A stretch of DNA of 60,067 nt from a virus. Positions 31,941 to 39,803 of this stretch are shown here, piece by piece. Numbering within the stretch: position 1 is the first letter of the stretch; every line of letters begins with the position of its first letter. The DNA lies in the IMG/VR virus record IMGVR_UViG_3300012950_000003, positions 1 through 60,067 of that record; one strand, written 5' to 3'. The notes below the pieces were generated by a model. That model saw only the letters and a list, made by a program, of their open reading frames with translations. It ran no database searches and was not told the origin of the DNA. The position numbers and the translations under genes are program-made.

Positions 31941-32415
31941 GACATTGATGGACTTGTTTGAGGAGGAGTCTCCGGAACGGCAAAGGATGGTGATCTTCCA
32001 ACGCTATTTTGGCCGGTTACCTAAAGGCCGGCTACCTAGCTTGAACGAGATTATTACCATGCACTACCAGACTTATACTAAACTGAAACGGGAAGCCTAT
32101 CGGGTGATGGTGGCTTTAGCCCGTCGGTATCTACGTCCGGTAGAGTTCTTCCCCATCCAGATCCATTTTCATTGGTATGTGGCTAACCGAAAAATAGATC
32201 CTGATAACATCTCAGCCGCTGGCCGAAAACTGATCTTGGACGCCTTGCAACAAGCTGGCATCATCCCTAACGATGGCTGGGACCAATTCATTGAAAAGGA
32301 AGGTGAAGTGATGCCTTTTCGCGACTTCTATTCGGTGGATAAAGACAACCCTAGAATCGAGGTAGAGATCTATCCGGCTGATAATGATTATTGTGTCACC
32401 TTTGATCACACCTAG
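31933..32415 (+). CDS. RusA-like Holliday junction resolvase
   Basis: The 160-residue product has the RusA endonuclease pattern: IDPDN (Asp89, Asp91), KLILDALQQAGII (Asp103) and PNDGWDQF (Asp114), matching the three conserved acidic blocks that bind Mg and cut four-way junctions. The length is typical with a ~70-residue amino extension. Such resolvases process branched phage DNA before packaging, consistent with its place before the terminase genes. It overlaps the previous gene by 8 bases. Confidence 0.85.
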   Translation: MPKTLMDLFEEESPERQRMVIFQRYFGRLPKGRLPSLNEIITMHYQTYTKLKREAYRVMVALARRYLRPVEFFPIQIHFHWYVANRKIDPDNISAAGRKLILDALQQAGIIPNDGWDQFIEKEGEVMPFRDFYSVDKDNPRIEVEIYPADNDYCVTFDHT

Positions 32416-32432
32416 CTGATCTCCGATTTTGG

Positions 32433-32441
32433 TGTTATAAT
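32433..32441 (+). promoter_or_regulatory. Extended -10 promoter of the candidate small RNA
   Basis: TGTTATAAT is a perfect extended -10 (TGnTATAAT), starting 18 bases after the resolvase stop. No good -35 is present (TAGCTG at the right distance), which is usual for extended -10 promoters. Predicted start about base 32448. Confidence 0.65.
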
Positions 32442-32447
32442 CATCCT

Positions 32448-32540
32448 GCCGGTGCGCACGCCGGTACAATCCTCTCCTTTGGACAGGGGTTGTATTGGGC
32501 GCCTCGTCACCTCGTTTCCGGTGGCGGGGCGTTATTTTAA
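32448..32540 (+). ncRNA. Candidate trans-acting small RNA complementary to a ribosome-binding site
   Basis: The ~93-base predicted transcript has three stems: CCGGTG/CGCCGG with loop CGCA (32449-32464); TACAA...TTGTA with loop TTT and a G-rich right arm (32465-32494); and the terminator stem (32500-32531). The middle hairpin displays TCTCCTTTGG in and around its loop, an anti-Shine-Dalgarno sequence. Bases 32473-32492 are a perfect 20-base complement of 51564-51583, the leader of the gene before the glycosyltransferase, covering its AAAGGAGA. No open frame is present. Function as an antisense regulator is inference. Confidence 0.65.
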
Positions 32541-32542
32541 TT
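32500..32542 (+). terminator. Intrinsic terminator of the small RNA / resolvase unit
   Basis: CGCCTCGTCACC (32500-32511) pairs with GGTGGCGGGGCG (32520-32531) using two T-G pairs, around an eight-base loop, followed by TTATTTTAATT. Confidence 0.8.
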
Positions 32543-32577
32543 CTGTGGGACTTTCAAAAGGCATCAGTGTTTAAGAA

Positions 32578-33051
32578 ATGAAAGACGAGCGTAAAATATA
32601 TGACCGGCTGGAAGTAGAGAGTGCTCCAGCCTTTGTTGCCTTCGAGATTTATCGCGACTTGGATCCGGGCCAGCGGTCAATAGATCGAGCCTTTGGGATT
32701 CACCGCGAACGGAAGGGGCAGAAACCTAACGGCAAACAAGCTCACGGCCATTGGACAAGATGGAGTAGTTTGCATAATTGGGTAGCCAGAGCTAAAGCCT
32801 ATGATGCCGACAATCAACGGGAAGCCCGTGAACGGGCGCAGGAAGACCGCCAAGCGGAAATCAAGAAATGGTTGGATGAACAATTCACTATCAGCAAGGC
32901 TTTCCAAGGTTATGTCCGCCGAGAAATCCGGGCCGAGCTAGAAACCCCTGGCACTCGTGAGGTTCACGAAATCCGCCAACTGGCGTTGGTATTTGATATT
33001 AGTGGTTCATGGGTGAAAGAGATTATCGGTGTAGGGGACGATGATGGCTAG
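32578..33051 (+). CDS. Terminase small subunit (TerS-like)
   Basis: The 157-residue product has the small-terminase layout: a helix-turn-helix DNA-binding part with GQRSIDRAFGIHRERKG and the frequent phrase HWTRWSSLHNWVARAKAYD, followed by a charged helical oligomerisation part (AREARERAQEDRQAEIKKWL). TerS recognises the packaging site and recruits the large subunit. The large subunit lies 6.7 kb away, separated by the modification cluster, an unusual spacing. The overlap with QueD is 11 bases. Confidence 0.7.
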   Translation: MKDERKIYDRLEVESAPAFVAFEIYRDLDPGQRSIDRAFGIHRERKGQKPNGKQAHGHWTRWSSLHNWVARAKAYDADNQREARERAQEDRQAEIKKWLDEQFTISKAFQGYVRREIRAELETPGTREVHEIRQLALVFDISGSWVKEIIGVGDDDG

Positions 33052-33610
33052 ACAGCATATCAGCCGGAAAGGGAATTTCGATGCCGGCCATCGGGTGATG
33101 AACGAGGCCATGAAGTGCTTTAATTTGCACGGTCATACCTATCTATTTGAACTGGCTTTCGGCTTCAACAGCGTGGCTCCAATCGGCTATGCCATCGACT
33201 TCAAAGAGATCAAGCGGGTGGGCTGTCAGTGGATAGACGATTTGCTGGATCATGGCATGATCCTCAACCCGACCGATGAAACGGTTATAAAGACGGTCGA
33301 GGGGTTGGGGGGCAAATTATGGTTGATGAGCCTCAACGGTGCGGGCCAGTATTGCAACCCGACAGTCGAAAATATTGCCAGAGAGGTGTTCATGGCCATG
33401 CAGATATTATTCGACCAAGGCCGGTCCGAAGGTGGCTATGGCTTACAGATTGATGAGGTGGTTATCTGGGAGACCCCTAATTGTGCTACCCGGTGCCGTT
33501 CGGATTCTATTTCGAGTGTTGAAAGAAACAATTTTCATAATGCGCGCTTCGACCAGATAGACCAGTACCGGATCAGGAAGGGTGAGCTCGAATACGACGA
33601 CCGATTATGA
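33041..33610 (+). CDS. queD: QueD-like 6-carboxytetrahydropterin synthase
   Basis: The 189-residue product has the pterin synthase zinc ligands His17 (FDAGHRVM), His30 and His32 (CFNLHGHTY), with catalytic Cys26 just before. WETP (pterin-binding Glu) appears near residue 148. It converts 7,8-dihydroneopterin triphosphate to 6-carboxy-tetrahydropterin. A carboxyl extension of ~30 residues is unusual. It overlaps QueE by four bases, so the pathway enzymes are translated in series. Two ATG codons (33041, 33044) compete. Confidence 0.9.
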   Translation: MMARQHISRKGNFDAGHRVMNEAMKCFNLHGHTYLFELAFGFNSVAPIGYAIDFKEIKRVGCQWIDDLLDHGMILNPTDETVIKTVEGLGGKLWLMSLNGAGQYCNPTVENIAREVFMAMQILFDQGRSEGGYGLQIDEVVIWETPNCATRCRSDSISSVERNNFHNARFDQIDQYRIRKGELEYDDRL

Positions 33611-34281
33611 ACCATAGCGAGATTTTTTATTCCATCCAAGGCGAAGGGATGTATGTGGGGATGCCGTCAGTCTTTTTTCGGTTCAGTGGTTGCCCGTTAC
33701 GCTGTGTTTGGTGTGATACACCTTACACCAGTTGGGAAGCGGAGAAGAAGAAGGTCAGCGTGCAACAGGCTACAGATAGCATAAACGAATATGGTTGTGA
33801 GCATGTAGTGATTACCGGCGGAGAACCTTATGCTCAAACCAAGGCTTTGGAACAGTTATGCCTTCAACTGCACGCCGATCACTATCTAACCATCGAAACA
33901 GCAGGTGTTATCTACCATCCCACCCTGGCCGACCTAATTTCGTTGAGCCCTAAATTGAGTAATTCTGTACCTGTCGGCCAAGCGCAAGCGGAGAAGCATG
34001 ATCATTTCCGCCTGAATTATAAGGTCTTAGCCCGGTTCCAAGAACAGCATGTTTGTCAATGGAAGTTCGTCATCGACAGGTCGGAAGATATAGCCGAGGT
34101 CGAAGACATAGAAACGGATTTACAGATTCCGCGCAACCATATTTTCTTAATGCCCCAAGGTAAAACCCAACCAGAAGTGGCTGGCAAAAGCCAGTGGCTA
34201 GCTGAGTTGTGTAAAGGGCATGGTTGGCGGTTCAGCCCCCGATTGCATGTCGATTTATGGGGTGATACGAGAGGTGTATGA
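33607..34281 (+). CDS. queE: QueE-like 7-carboxy-7-deazaguanine synthase (radical SAM)
   Basis: The 224-residue product contains Cys29, Cys33 and Cys36 in SGCPLRCVWCDTPY, the 4Fe-4S radical-SAM cluster site, after SIQGEGMYVG, the conserved QueE opening. GGEP at the expected place binds SAM. It rearranges 6-carboxytetrahydropterin to 7-carboxy-7-deazaguanine (CDG). Start overlaps the QueD stop (ATGA) and end overlaps the next gene. Confidence 0.93.
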   Translation: MNHSEIFYSIQGEGMYVGMPSVFFRFSGCPLRCVWCDTPYTSWEAEKKKVSVQQATDSINEYGCEHVVITGGEPYAQTKALEQLCLQLHADHYLTIETAGVIYHPTLADLISLSPKLSNSVPVGQAQAEKHDHFRLNYKVLARFQEQHVCQWKFVIDRSEDIAEVEDIETDLQIPRNHIFLMPQGKTQPEVAGKSQWLAELCKGHGWRFSPRLHVDLWGDTRGV

Positions 34282-34787
34282 AACAAAAAGAAAGTTCGAC
34301 CGATGAGGTAGTAGGCTTTTCTTGGTCACTGATCGAGCAGTTAGTTAGCCAAATCGTCTTACAGATAAACAATTCCGGCCAAAAATATTCAGCTGTCTAC
34401 GGTCTACCACGAGGAGGGCTAATCCCGGCCGTAATGTTCAGCCACCAATTAGGGTTACCTTATTACGATTGGGCCGATTTGGGATCGAGGACGGAACCTG
34501 CCCGCCACCATAATGTGCTGATAGTGGATGATGTGATCGAGACAGGTAAAACTATAAAGTCGCGATTCGCATGGTCTTCCGACTTGAGGCCTTTCGATAT
34601 AGCCACCCTGATAGACAAGTTACAGGCTGATTGGATAGATTATTATGGGTTACGGGTGGACTTGGATGTTTGGGTCAAGTTCCCTTGGGAGTCCGATCAG
34701 TCAACTACCCTTAATAATGACGGGGATCCCACCTATCCGTCACCCCCAAACCGGTCGTTTCTAAATGATGAATCAGGACGAGTTTGA
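34278..34787 (+). CDS. Phosphoribosyltransferase-like protein
   Basis: The 169-residue product carries VYGLPRGGLIPAVMFSHQLG (about 38-57) and the type I PRTase PRPP-binding motif VLIVDDVIETGKTIK (about 79-94). Such enzymes move a ribose-5-phosphate from PRPP to a base. In this cluster it could form a nucleotide of a deazapurine intermediate or recycle bases; the substrate is not visible in the sequence. It overlaps QueE by four bases and FolE by 23, indicating tight coupling with the pathway. Confidence 0.85.
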   Translation: MKQKESSTDEVVGFSWSLIEQLVSQIVLQINNSGQKYSAVYGLPRGGLIPAVMFSHQLGLPYYDWADLGSRTEPARHHNVLIVDDVIETGKTIKSRFAWSSDLRPFDIATLIDKLQADWIDYYGLRVDLDVWVKFPWESDQSTTLNNDGDPTYPSPPNRSFLNDESGRV

Positions 34788-35343
34788 GATGGATCAAGCC
34801 ATGATCGAAGAAGGGGTGCGGACAATGTTGATCGGTTTAGGTGAGGATCCGCAACGGGAAGGGCTCCAAAACACGCCAGCACGTTTCGCTAAAATGATGA
34901 TGGAGATGACAACCCCACCATCATTCACCCCGACCACTTTCAGCAACGAAGACGATTATGACCAGATAGTAATGGTCAGCAACATTCCTTTCTATTCCCA
35001 ATGTGAACATCATTTGGTTCCCTTTTTCGGCCAAGCCCATATCGGCTATCTGCCTCAAGCAGACTATATTGGTCTGAGTAAGTTTCCGCGAGTGGTAGAA
35101 TATTTCGCTCGCCGCTTACAGGTACAGGAACGGTTGACAACACAGATAGCCAATTGGGTGATGGGAACCTTAAACCCGTTAGGAGTGGGCGTAATCATCA
35201 AAGCCCGTCATCTCTGCATGGAGATGCGAGGGGTCAAGAAACCCGGTACTGAAACCACCACTTCGGCTATGTTAGGACAAATGCGAGACAACCCTAACAT
35301 GAAAAACGAATTCCTTAATCTGGTCAGTCAGGCATTGACATGA
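34765..35343 (+). CDS. folE: GTP cyclohydrolase I
   Basis: The 192-residue product has the zinc site of GTP cyclohydrolase I: Cys80, His82 (FYSQCEHHLVPF) and Cys151 (ARHLCMEMRGV), plus GLSKFPRVVEYFARRLQVQE. It converts GTP to dihydroneopterin triphosphate, the first step to queuosine-type bases and folate. In this context the first pathway step is phage-provided. It overlaps the HAD gene by four bases (ATGA). Confidence 0.93.
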   Translation: MMNQDEFEMDQAMIEEGVRTMLIGLGEDPQREGLQNTPARFAKMMMEMTTPPSFTPTTFSNEDDYDQIVMVSNIPFYSQCEHHLVPFFGQAHIGYLPQADYIGLSKFPRVVEYFARRLQVQERLTTQIANWVMGTLNPLGVGVIIKARHLCMEMRGVKKPGTETTTSAMLGQMRDNPNMKNEFLNLVSQALT

Positions 35344-35621
35344 AACATACGATCTGCGTTGACTTTGACGGCACATTAGAACTGGCTAACGGCCAACCTA
35401 ACCAACCGCTAATCGACTGGATGAACAGTCAGGGCTGTCGGTTCTTTATCTGGTCCTCACGGGACTGGATCTATTATGACTATATCGAGGATTGGCTTAA
35501 TCGTCACGGAGTACCTTGCCATAACATCATCTTGGGCAAACCGTTGGCTGATCTGTATATTGATGATCGAGCTTCCCATTGGCAATCTGTTCTGGATAAG
35601 TTAAGTGCCGAAAGAGATTAG
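35340..35621 (+). CDS. Small HAD-superfamily phosphatase-like protein
   Basis: The 93-residue product starts with the HAD nucleophile motif CVDFDGTL (residues 6-12, Asp8 and Asp10) and has SSRD (motif II, around 39-42) and DLYIDDRAS (motif IV, around 77-85). It is short, lacking a cap domain. HAD enzymes usually hydrolyse phosphoesters, for example of nucleotides or sugar phosphates. In this cluster it may clear a phosphate from a pathway intermediate or from inositol phosphate, which would link it to the neighbouring synthase; this is inference. Confidence 0.8.
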   Translation: MKHTICVDFDGTLELANGQPNQPLIDWMNSQGCRFFIWSSRDWIYYDYIEDWLNRHGVPCHNIILGKPLADLYIDDRASHWQSVLDKLSAERD

Positions 35622-36219
35622 CAGTGCCCCGCCTCGCGTTGGAGACGAAGCACCTCAAGCAATAATAAGGCTATTCCGCTTCCCGTATCAGTTCTTCGGT
35701 CGTCTGTGTGGCAATCACAGCCATACGTTGATGGATATAGCTTCGGGTGATGCTGGCCAGAAAACCGTCTTAGACGGATTGTTTCGGAGACTTATTTTCT
35801 TTGACAATTCTTGTGACCATGAATTTGTCAAACCGGCCGACATCCGATGTATCCCCATGGCTGATAAGAGTGTCGAAGTTTCATTTTGTTTTGAAACCGT
35901 TGAGCATCTTGATAGCCCCGACCAAAATCAAGCGTTGCGGGAATTGGAACGGGTGACCCAAACCCAGATAGTGATAGGAAGTATAGATGAGCATGGGGAA
36001 GACCACGTGGAAGGCGTACCTATTTTCAAAAAGAAAAACGATTCTAACCCCTATCATTTACGGGAGTTGAACTCGCTTACCTTCCCGCAATTGATTGAGC
36101 AGCATTTTACTGACATCGAATATTACCAGTCATGGCCATCCCCTTCCGGGATAGCCATGCGTCACGGGTTGTGGGCGAGGCCTCTTGCTTATTGTAATTA
36201 TGCGATGATTAACCTTTAA
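35605..36219 (+). CDS. SAM-dependent methyltransferase-like protein
   Basis: The 204-residue product from GTG 35605 has a class I methyltransferase core with a degenerate SAM motif (LMDIASGDAGQK about 45-57), an acidic turn (IPMADKSVEVSFCFETVEHL about 88-107) and the typical helix after it. The Gly-rich loop is altered, so activity is uncertain. It could modify the DNA base or sugar, or a capsule/inositol product. The start overlaps the HAD gene by 17 bases. Confidence 0.65.
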   Translation: MPKEISSAPPRVGDEAPQAIIRLFRFPYQFFGRLCGNHSHTLMDIASGDAGQKTVLDGLFRRLIFFDNSCDHEFVKPADIRCIPMADKSVEVSFCFETVEHLDSPDQNQALRELERVTQTQIVIGSIDEHGEDHVEGVPIFKKKNDSNPYHLRELNSLTFPQLIEQHFTDIEYYQSWPSPSGIAMRHGLWARPLAYCNYAMINL

Positions 36220-36253
36220 TTTCTACCGACCACACTGCAGAGAGTTTTAAGTT

Positions 36254-37339
36254 ATGAGCAAAATCAAAGTAGCCCTAATTGGGGTAGGCAACTGTGCTTC
36301 GGCTTTATTGCAAGGTGTTGACTACTACAAAGACCAAGATCCACAAGGGGTGATGACAGCCGATATTGGCGGTTATTCTCCGGCTGACATCGAAGTAGTA
36401 ACCGCCTTCGATATTAATGCAAACAAAGTAGGGTTGCCGATAGAAGAAGCGGTTTGGCAAAAACCAAATAATGCTTACACCTTTTCCACAGTTAGCAACA
36501 CGGCTATCGTCCAGCCGGGCATAGTGCTGGACAGTATGGCCGATTACCAGTTCCATAATTTCCCGGTCAAGGAGGAGACCGTTGAGGATCTGAAACGAGG
36601 CGTAGGACCTATCGTCAAAGCCTTAGTGGAAACGGGAGCCGAGATAGCGGTTTGTTATTTGCCGGTCGGTAGTTACGAAGCCAGCCGAGCCTATGCTAAA
36701 GCCTGCCTAAATGCCAAGGTCAGTTTCATTAATGCTATGCCGGAGTTCATTACCACTGACAAAATGTGGCAAGAACAGTTTGAGATTAATGGGCTAGTCT
36801 GTGCTGGTGATGACGTTAAAAGCCAAGTGGGCGCTACGGTAGTTCACCGCACTTTAGCCCACCTGATCGAGATGCGTGGACAGAAGATCAATAATACTTA
36901 TCAATTAAACTTCGGAGGTAACACCGACTTTGAAAATATGCTGGATCGGAGCAGGTTGGTAAATAAAGAGAAAAGTAAGACCCAATCAGTAACCAGTTTG
37001 TTGGACCAGATCCCGCATATGAAAGTAGGGCCTAGCGATTTTGTCTCTTATTTGGATGACAAGAAAATTTGCTATATCAATATCCAAGGAGAGCAATTTG
37101 GCGGCGCGCCTTTCAGCATAGAGTTAAAGTTGGAAGTAGAAGATTCGCCTAACTCAGCTGGCGTCATCTGCGACGCTATCAGAGGAGTTAAGTTGGCCTT
37201 GGATCGGCATCAATACGGGTATTGCGATGCTGTCAGCAGTTGGTGTTTCAAGTCACCGTCAATCCAGATGCCCGACTTAGAAGCTAAACAGCAGTTCGAC
37301 CGATGGATCAAGCCAGCCAATCAGGTGGGGGTGCGATGA
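36254..37339 (+). CDS. Myo-inositol-1-phosphate synthase (inositol-3-phosphate synthase)
   Basis: The 361-residue product matches the short bacterial/archaeal form: NAD-binding loop ALIGVGNCASALLQGVDYYK (residues 6-25), then NAMPEF (~158) and VGATVVHRTLAHL (~198), GNTDFEN (~224) and DSPNSAGV (~296). It makes L-myo-inositol-1-phosphate from glucose-6-phosphate, the only de novo inositol route. It is rare in phages and not known in queuosine pathways. It sits between the methyltransferase-like gene and QueC, with ATGA overlap to QueC, so it appears to be part of the same unit. The product's use is unknown. Confidence 0.92.
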   Translation: MSKIKVALIGVGNCASALLQGVDYYKDQDPQGVMTADIGGYSPADIEVVTAFDINANKVGLPIEEAVWQKPNNAYTFSTVSNTAIVQPGIVLDSMADYQFHNFPVKEETVEDLKRGVGPIVKALVETGAEIAVCYLPVGSYEASRAYAKACLNAKVSFINAMPEFITTDKMWQEQFEINGLVCAGDDVKSQVGATVVHRTLAHLIEMRGQKINNTYQLNFGGNTDFENMLDRSRLVNKEKSKTQSVTSLLDQIPHMKVGPSDFVSYLDDKKICYINIQGEQFGGAPFSIELKLEVEDSPNSAGVICDAIRGVKLALDRHQYGYCDAVSSWCFKSPSIQMPDLEAKQQFDRWIKPANQVGVR

Positions 37340-38301
37340 AAGAATTGCGTAGCCTCAATAAGTATTTGGACTTGGAAGCGGATTGGATGTCTAAACGGAT
37401 AGTCAACCAGTTAGAGTTTCAAAAAATGGTTACGGCGGCTCTTAATTGCCCTCAAAACGAATTTCGGACTTATCAACAGGTAGGCTTGATTAGCGGCGGC
37501 ATGGATTCGGTTATCATGTGGCATATTATGCAAAATGAACCTGGCTACAAATTAGCTGTCTTCTGCGATTTAGGCCAATCTTACAATTCGGCTGAAAGGG
37601 ATGTCTTGGATCAGCGCCAAATCCCGTATGTAGAAGAAAAGCTGGATTTGAGTTCAAGGCCCAATTGGGATCATATCATCCCCGGTCGCAATATGCTGAT
37701 GATGTTGCGGGCCGTTGATTATGTCACTGATGGCGGTAATCTTTGGCTAGGATGTGTCGACGGTGAATCCGGATACGACGACGGCGATAAAAGCCAACGC
37801 TTCTTTGACCTGTTCCAGACTTACGTCAAAGCAGAATACGATAAACAGGTTAAAATAAAGACCATGCGAACTGGAACTAAAACCTATTGGCTAAGTTGGT
37901 ATTTGGGTAAAACCGCAGATTTCTCCATCTTGGGTACAGTCACCTGTTTCAACCCAATTGAAGGCAAGGCTTGTTGCGCTTGCCAAGCCTGTCTACGTAA
38001 ATACCTGGCTATTCGATATTACAGCATCACCTGCTCGACTATGATCGAGTGCGACCCCACCGGCAACCTTTTGGAGGAACCTTTCGCCACTTGGGCCGAA
38101 CATATGGACCACCCAAGTTATCGCCAAGCTATCGCCGTTGGATGTAAACCTTTCATTGAAAGTTATATCAACAAAATGGAAACGGCTTCAGCCAACAGAA
38201 ATTATAGTCATTACAGTGAGGCTAGAATCGAGGAAGACCTGCCTCTCCTACAGGAATTGAAGTCGGATTTCTATCTAGGGGCCACCGAGGAGGGTAGGTG
38301 A
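37336..38301 (+). CDS. queC: QueC-like 7-cyano-7-deazaguanine (preQ0) synthase
   Basis: The start at 37336 overlaps the synthase stop (ATGA) and is preferred to an in-frame ATG at 37303. The 321-residue product has the PP-loop SGGMDS (residues 53-58) that binds ATP and the zinc-binding Cys cluster GKACCACQACLRK near residues 212-224. It turns 7-carboxy-7-deazaguanine into preQ0 using ammonia and ATP. The chain is about 90 residues longer than usual QueC, with an amino extension of ~40 and extra carboxyl sequence. The gene overlaps the DpdA gene. Confidence 0.9.
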   Translation: MKELRSLNKYLDLEADWMSKRIVNQLEFQKMVTAALNCPQNEFRTYQQVGLISGGMDSVIMWHIMQNEPGYKLAVFCDLGQSYNSAERDVLDQRQIPYVEEKLDLSSRPNWDHIIPGRNMLMMLRAVDYVTDGGNLWLGCVDGESGYDDGDKSQRFFDLFQTYVKAEYDKQVKIKTMRTGTKTYWLSWYLGKTADFSILGTVTCFNPIEGKACCACQACLRKYLAIRYYSITCSTMIECDPTGNLLEEPFATWAEHMDHPSYRQAIAVGCKPFIESYINKMETASANRNYSHYSEARIEEDLPLLQELKSDFYLGATEEGR

Positions 38302-39059
38302 GGTTATATTTCGCCGGCGCTGACGGCACCGAAAAGTATAATCAAGCCTTGTTCACAGGCGGGGTCAAATACCGGCTAGTATCAGCTTACACTTTAGGCT
38401 ATGACCGAGAGGTACCGGATTGGCCTTTCAAATCGACCATGATTGATAGTGGCGGTTATTCGGCCCGTACGCGTGGGGTGGAAATAGAGGTTGAAGAATA
38501 TGTCGATTTCCTTAACCGCAACCAACCTGATATGGCTTTGGAACTGGATACCAGCGATGTCTGGCAGACTTTAGCCAACCGCAAGATTTTGCAAGCTAAA
38601 TGCCCTTCAGTTTACATCATCCCTATTTACCATTGGAGCGATTATATCTCCTCCACCTTCCGGTCCATGATCGACGATTTAGTCACAGACTATCCGATGA
38701 TAGCCGTCGGCGGTGTAGCCGGTGTCAGCATTGGACGAGAAGAACAGTTTGAGCTTTACGATTATGTCTTCCAACGCACCCGTGACAAAGTAAAAGTTCA
38801 CGGCTTAGGCCAAACCAGCAAACCGTATCTGGAGAAATATCCTTTTTATTCGGTGGATTCAACTTCGTGGTTAGCGGCAGTTCGTTACGGGTGCAGCATG
38901 GTGGATGGGGCTTGGAAGGAGATGACAAAGTTGCAAGCCAAACTTTATCGTGGTCAGGAAGCGTTACAGAAACGAATCCCACCGGAGATAAGGCATTACT
39001 TGAAACTGGAAGATTATTTCACCCGATTATGGGGCAAGAGAGGAGTGGTTTGGACATGA
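38298..39059 (+). CDS. dpdA: DpdA-like DNA 7-deazaguanine transglycosylase
   Basis: The 253-residue product starts at GTG (GTGA overlap with QueC; GAGG upstream). It resembles the TGT family: Asp50 in STMIDSGGYSA (general base/nucleophile region), Asp84 in ALELDTSD, substrate loop AVGGVAG (136-142), VHGLGQTSKPYL and SVDSTSW. The short form with HGxGxTS and YSVDSTSW is that of phage DpdA, which replaces guanine in DNA by preQ0, not a tRNA enzyme. With FolE, QueD, QueE and QueC upstream the phage can make and insert preQ0. The exact modified base is unproven. Confidence 0.85.
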   Translation: MRLYFAGADGTEKYNQALFTGGVKYRLVSAYTLGYDREVPDWPFKSTMIDSGGYSARTRGVEIEVEEYVDFLNRNQPDMALELDTSDVWQTLANRKILQAKCPSVYIIPIYHWSDYISSTFRSMIDDLVTDYPMIAVGGVAGVSIGREEQFELYDYVFQRTRDKVKVHGLGQTSKPYLEKYPFYSVDSTSWLAAVRYGCSMVDGAWKEMTKLQAKLYRGQEALQKRIPPEIRHYLKLEDYFTRLWGKRGVVWT

Positions 39060-39781
39060 ACCAACACGGAACCCAACTAGCGGAACTGAACGTCGCAGAC
39101 CTGATAAAAGCCGACTGGAATTATAAGTCAGACGCTTCAGCAGAGATGCTAGAAAAGTTATGTGCTAGTATCAGCAAAGACCATTCGGCTGGTGTATTAG
39201 CGGTCAGAGAAATGGAGTCCGGGCAATTCGAGGTAATCGACGGCAACCACCGTTTCCAAGCTGTTTGCGAGTTAGGTTGGGAGAAAGTGCCTTGTGAAAA
39301 TTTCGGCGAAATTAGTTTAGCCCATGCGGTAACGGTAGCCCGACGCCGTAACCACCAATGGTTTGAGGACGACCCATTAGCCTTCGCCGAACTCTACCGC
39401 GACGTGGTATTGCCAGAATACAGCGTTGGGGAGTTGGAACAGTTTATGCCGGACAGCCAACAAGAACTGGAAGATTTGGCTAAACTGCTCGATTTTGATT
39501 GGGGCGAGTTCGATCAGGAAGAAACCCGCGAGGGAGCTAGACCTTCGGGCGAAATCGAAATAACCGTTAGCCTGAGTAAAGAACAGGCCGAGCTAGTTAC
39601 AGCTGAGTTGGAACGGGTGGGCGGAGAGACAGCCAACGCACTGGTCAGAATCGCTTGTACCAGCCAAAACTTTGAGCTAGCCCAAATAGAAGAATATTAT
39701 CAACAAACGATTCGTCAATGGTCGCCCGAGACAGCGGAAGAAGAAACAGAAGAACAGGACCTAATCCCTTTCTCCAGCTAA
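39056..39781 (+). CDS. ParB/Srx-like nuclease-domain protein
   Basis: The 241-residue product (start 39056, ATGA overlap) begins with a ParB-type domain: residues 27-75 include SAEMLEKLCASIS and IDGNHRF (61-67), the ParB/sulfiredoxin box that binds nucleotides. The rest is acidic (Glu-rich carboxyl part). ParB-like proteins with this box have been linked to DNA nicking or segregation in phages. It lies between DpdA and the large terminase, so a role in processing or marking modified DNA before packaging is plausible. Confidence 0.75.
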   Translation: MNQHGTQLAELNVADLIKADWNYKSDASAEMLEKLCASISKDHSAGVLAVREMESGQFEVIDGNHRFQAVCELGWEKVPCENFGEISLAHAVTVARRRNHQWFEDDPLAFAELYRDVVLPEYSVGELEQFMPDSQQELEDLAKLLDFDWGEFDQEETREGARPSGEIEITVSLSKEQAELVTAELERVGGETANALVRIACTSQNFELAQIEEYYQQTIRQWSPETAEEETEEQDLIPFSS

Positions 39782-39803
39782 ATTATTGCCAGCCTAAATT
39801 GCG

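Noticed and set aside
37303-37335. Upstream start for QueC
   Set aside because: It lies inside the inositol-phosphate synthase gene; the ATGA overlap at 37336 fits the operon style.
38867-39055. Longer amino end for the ParB-like protein
   Set aside because: It would overlap the DpdA gene by 190 bases; the ATG at 39056 overlaps the DpdA stop as in the rest of the unit.
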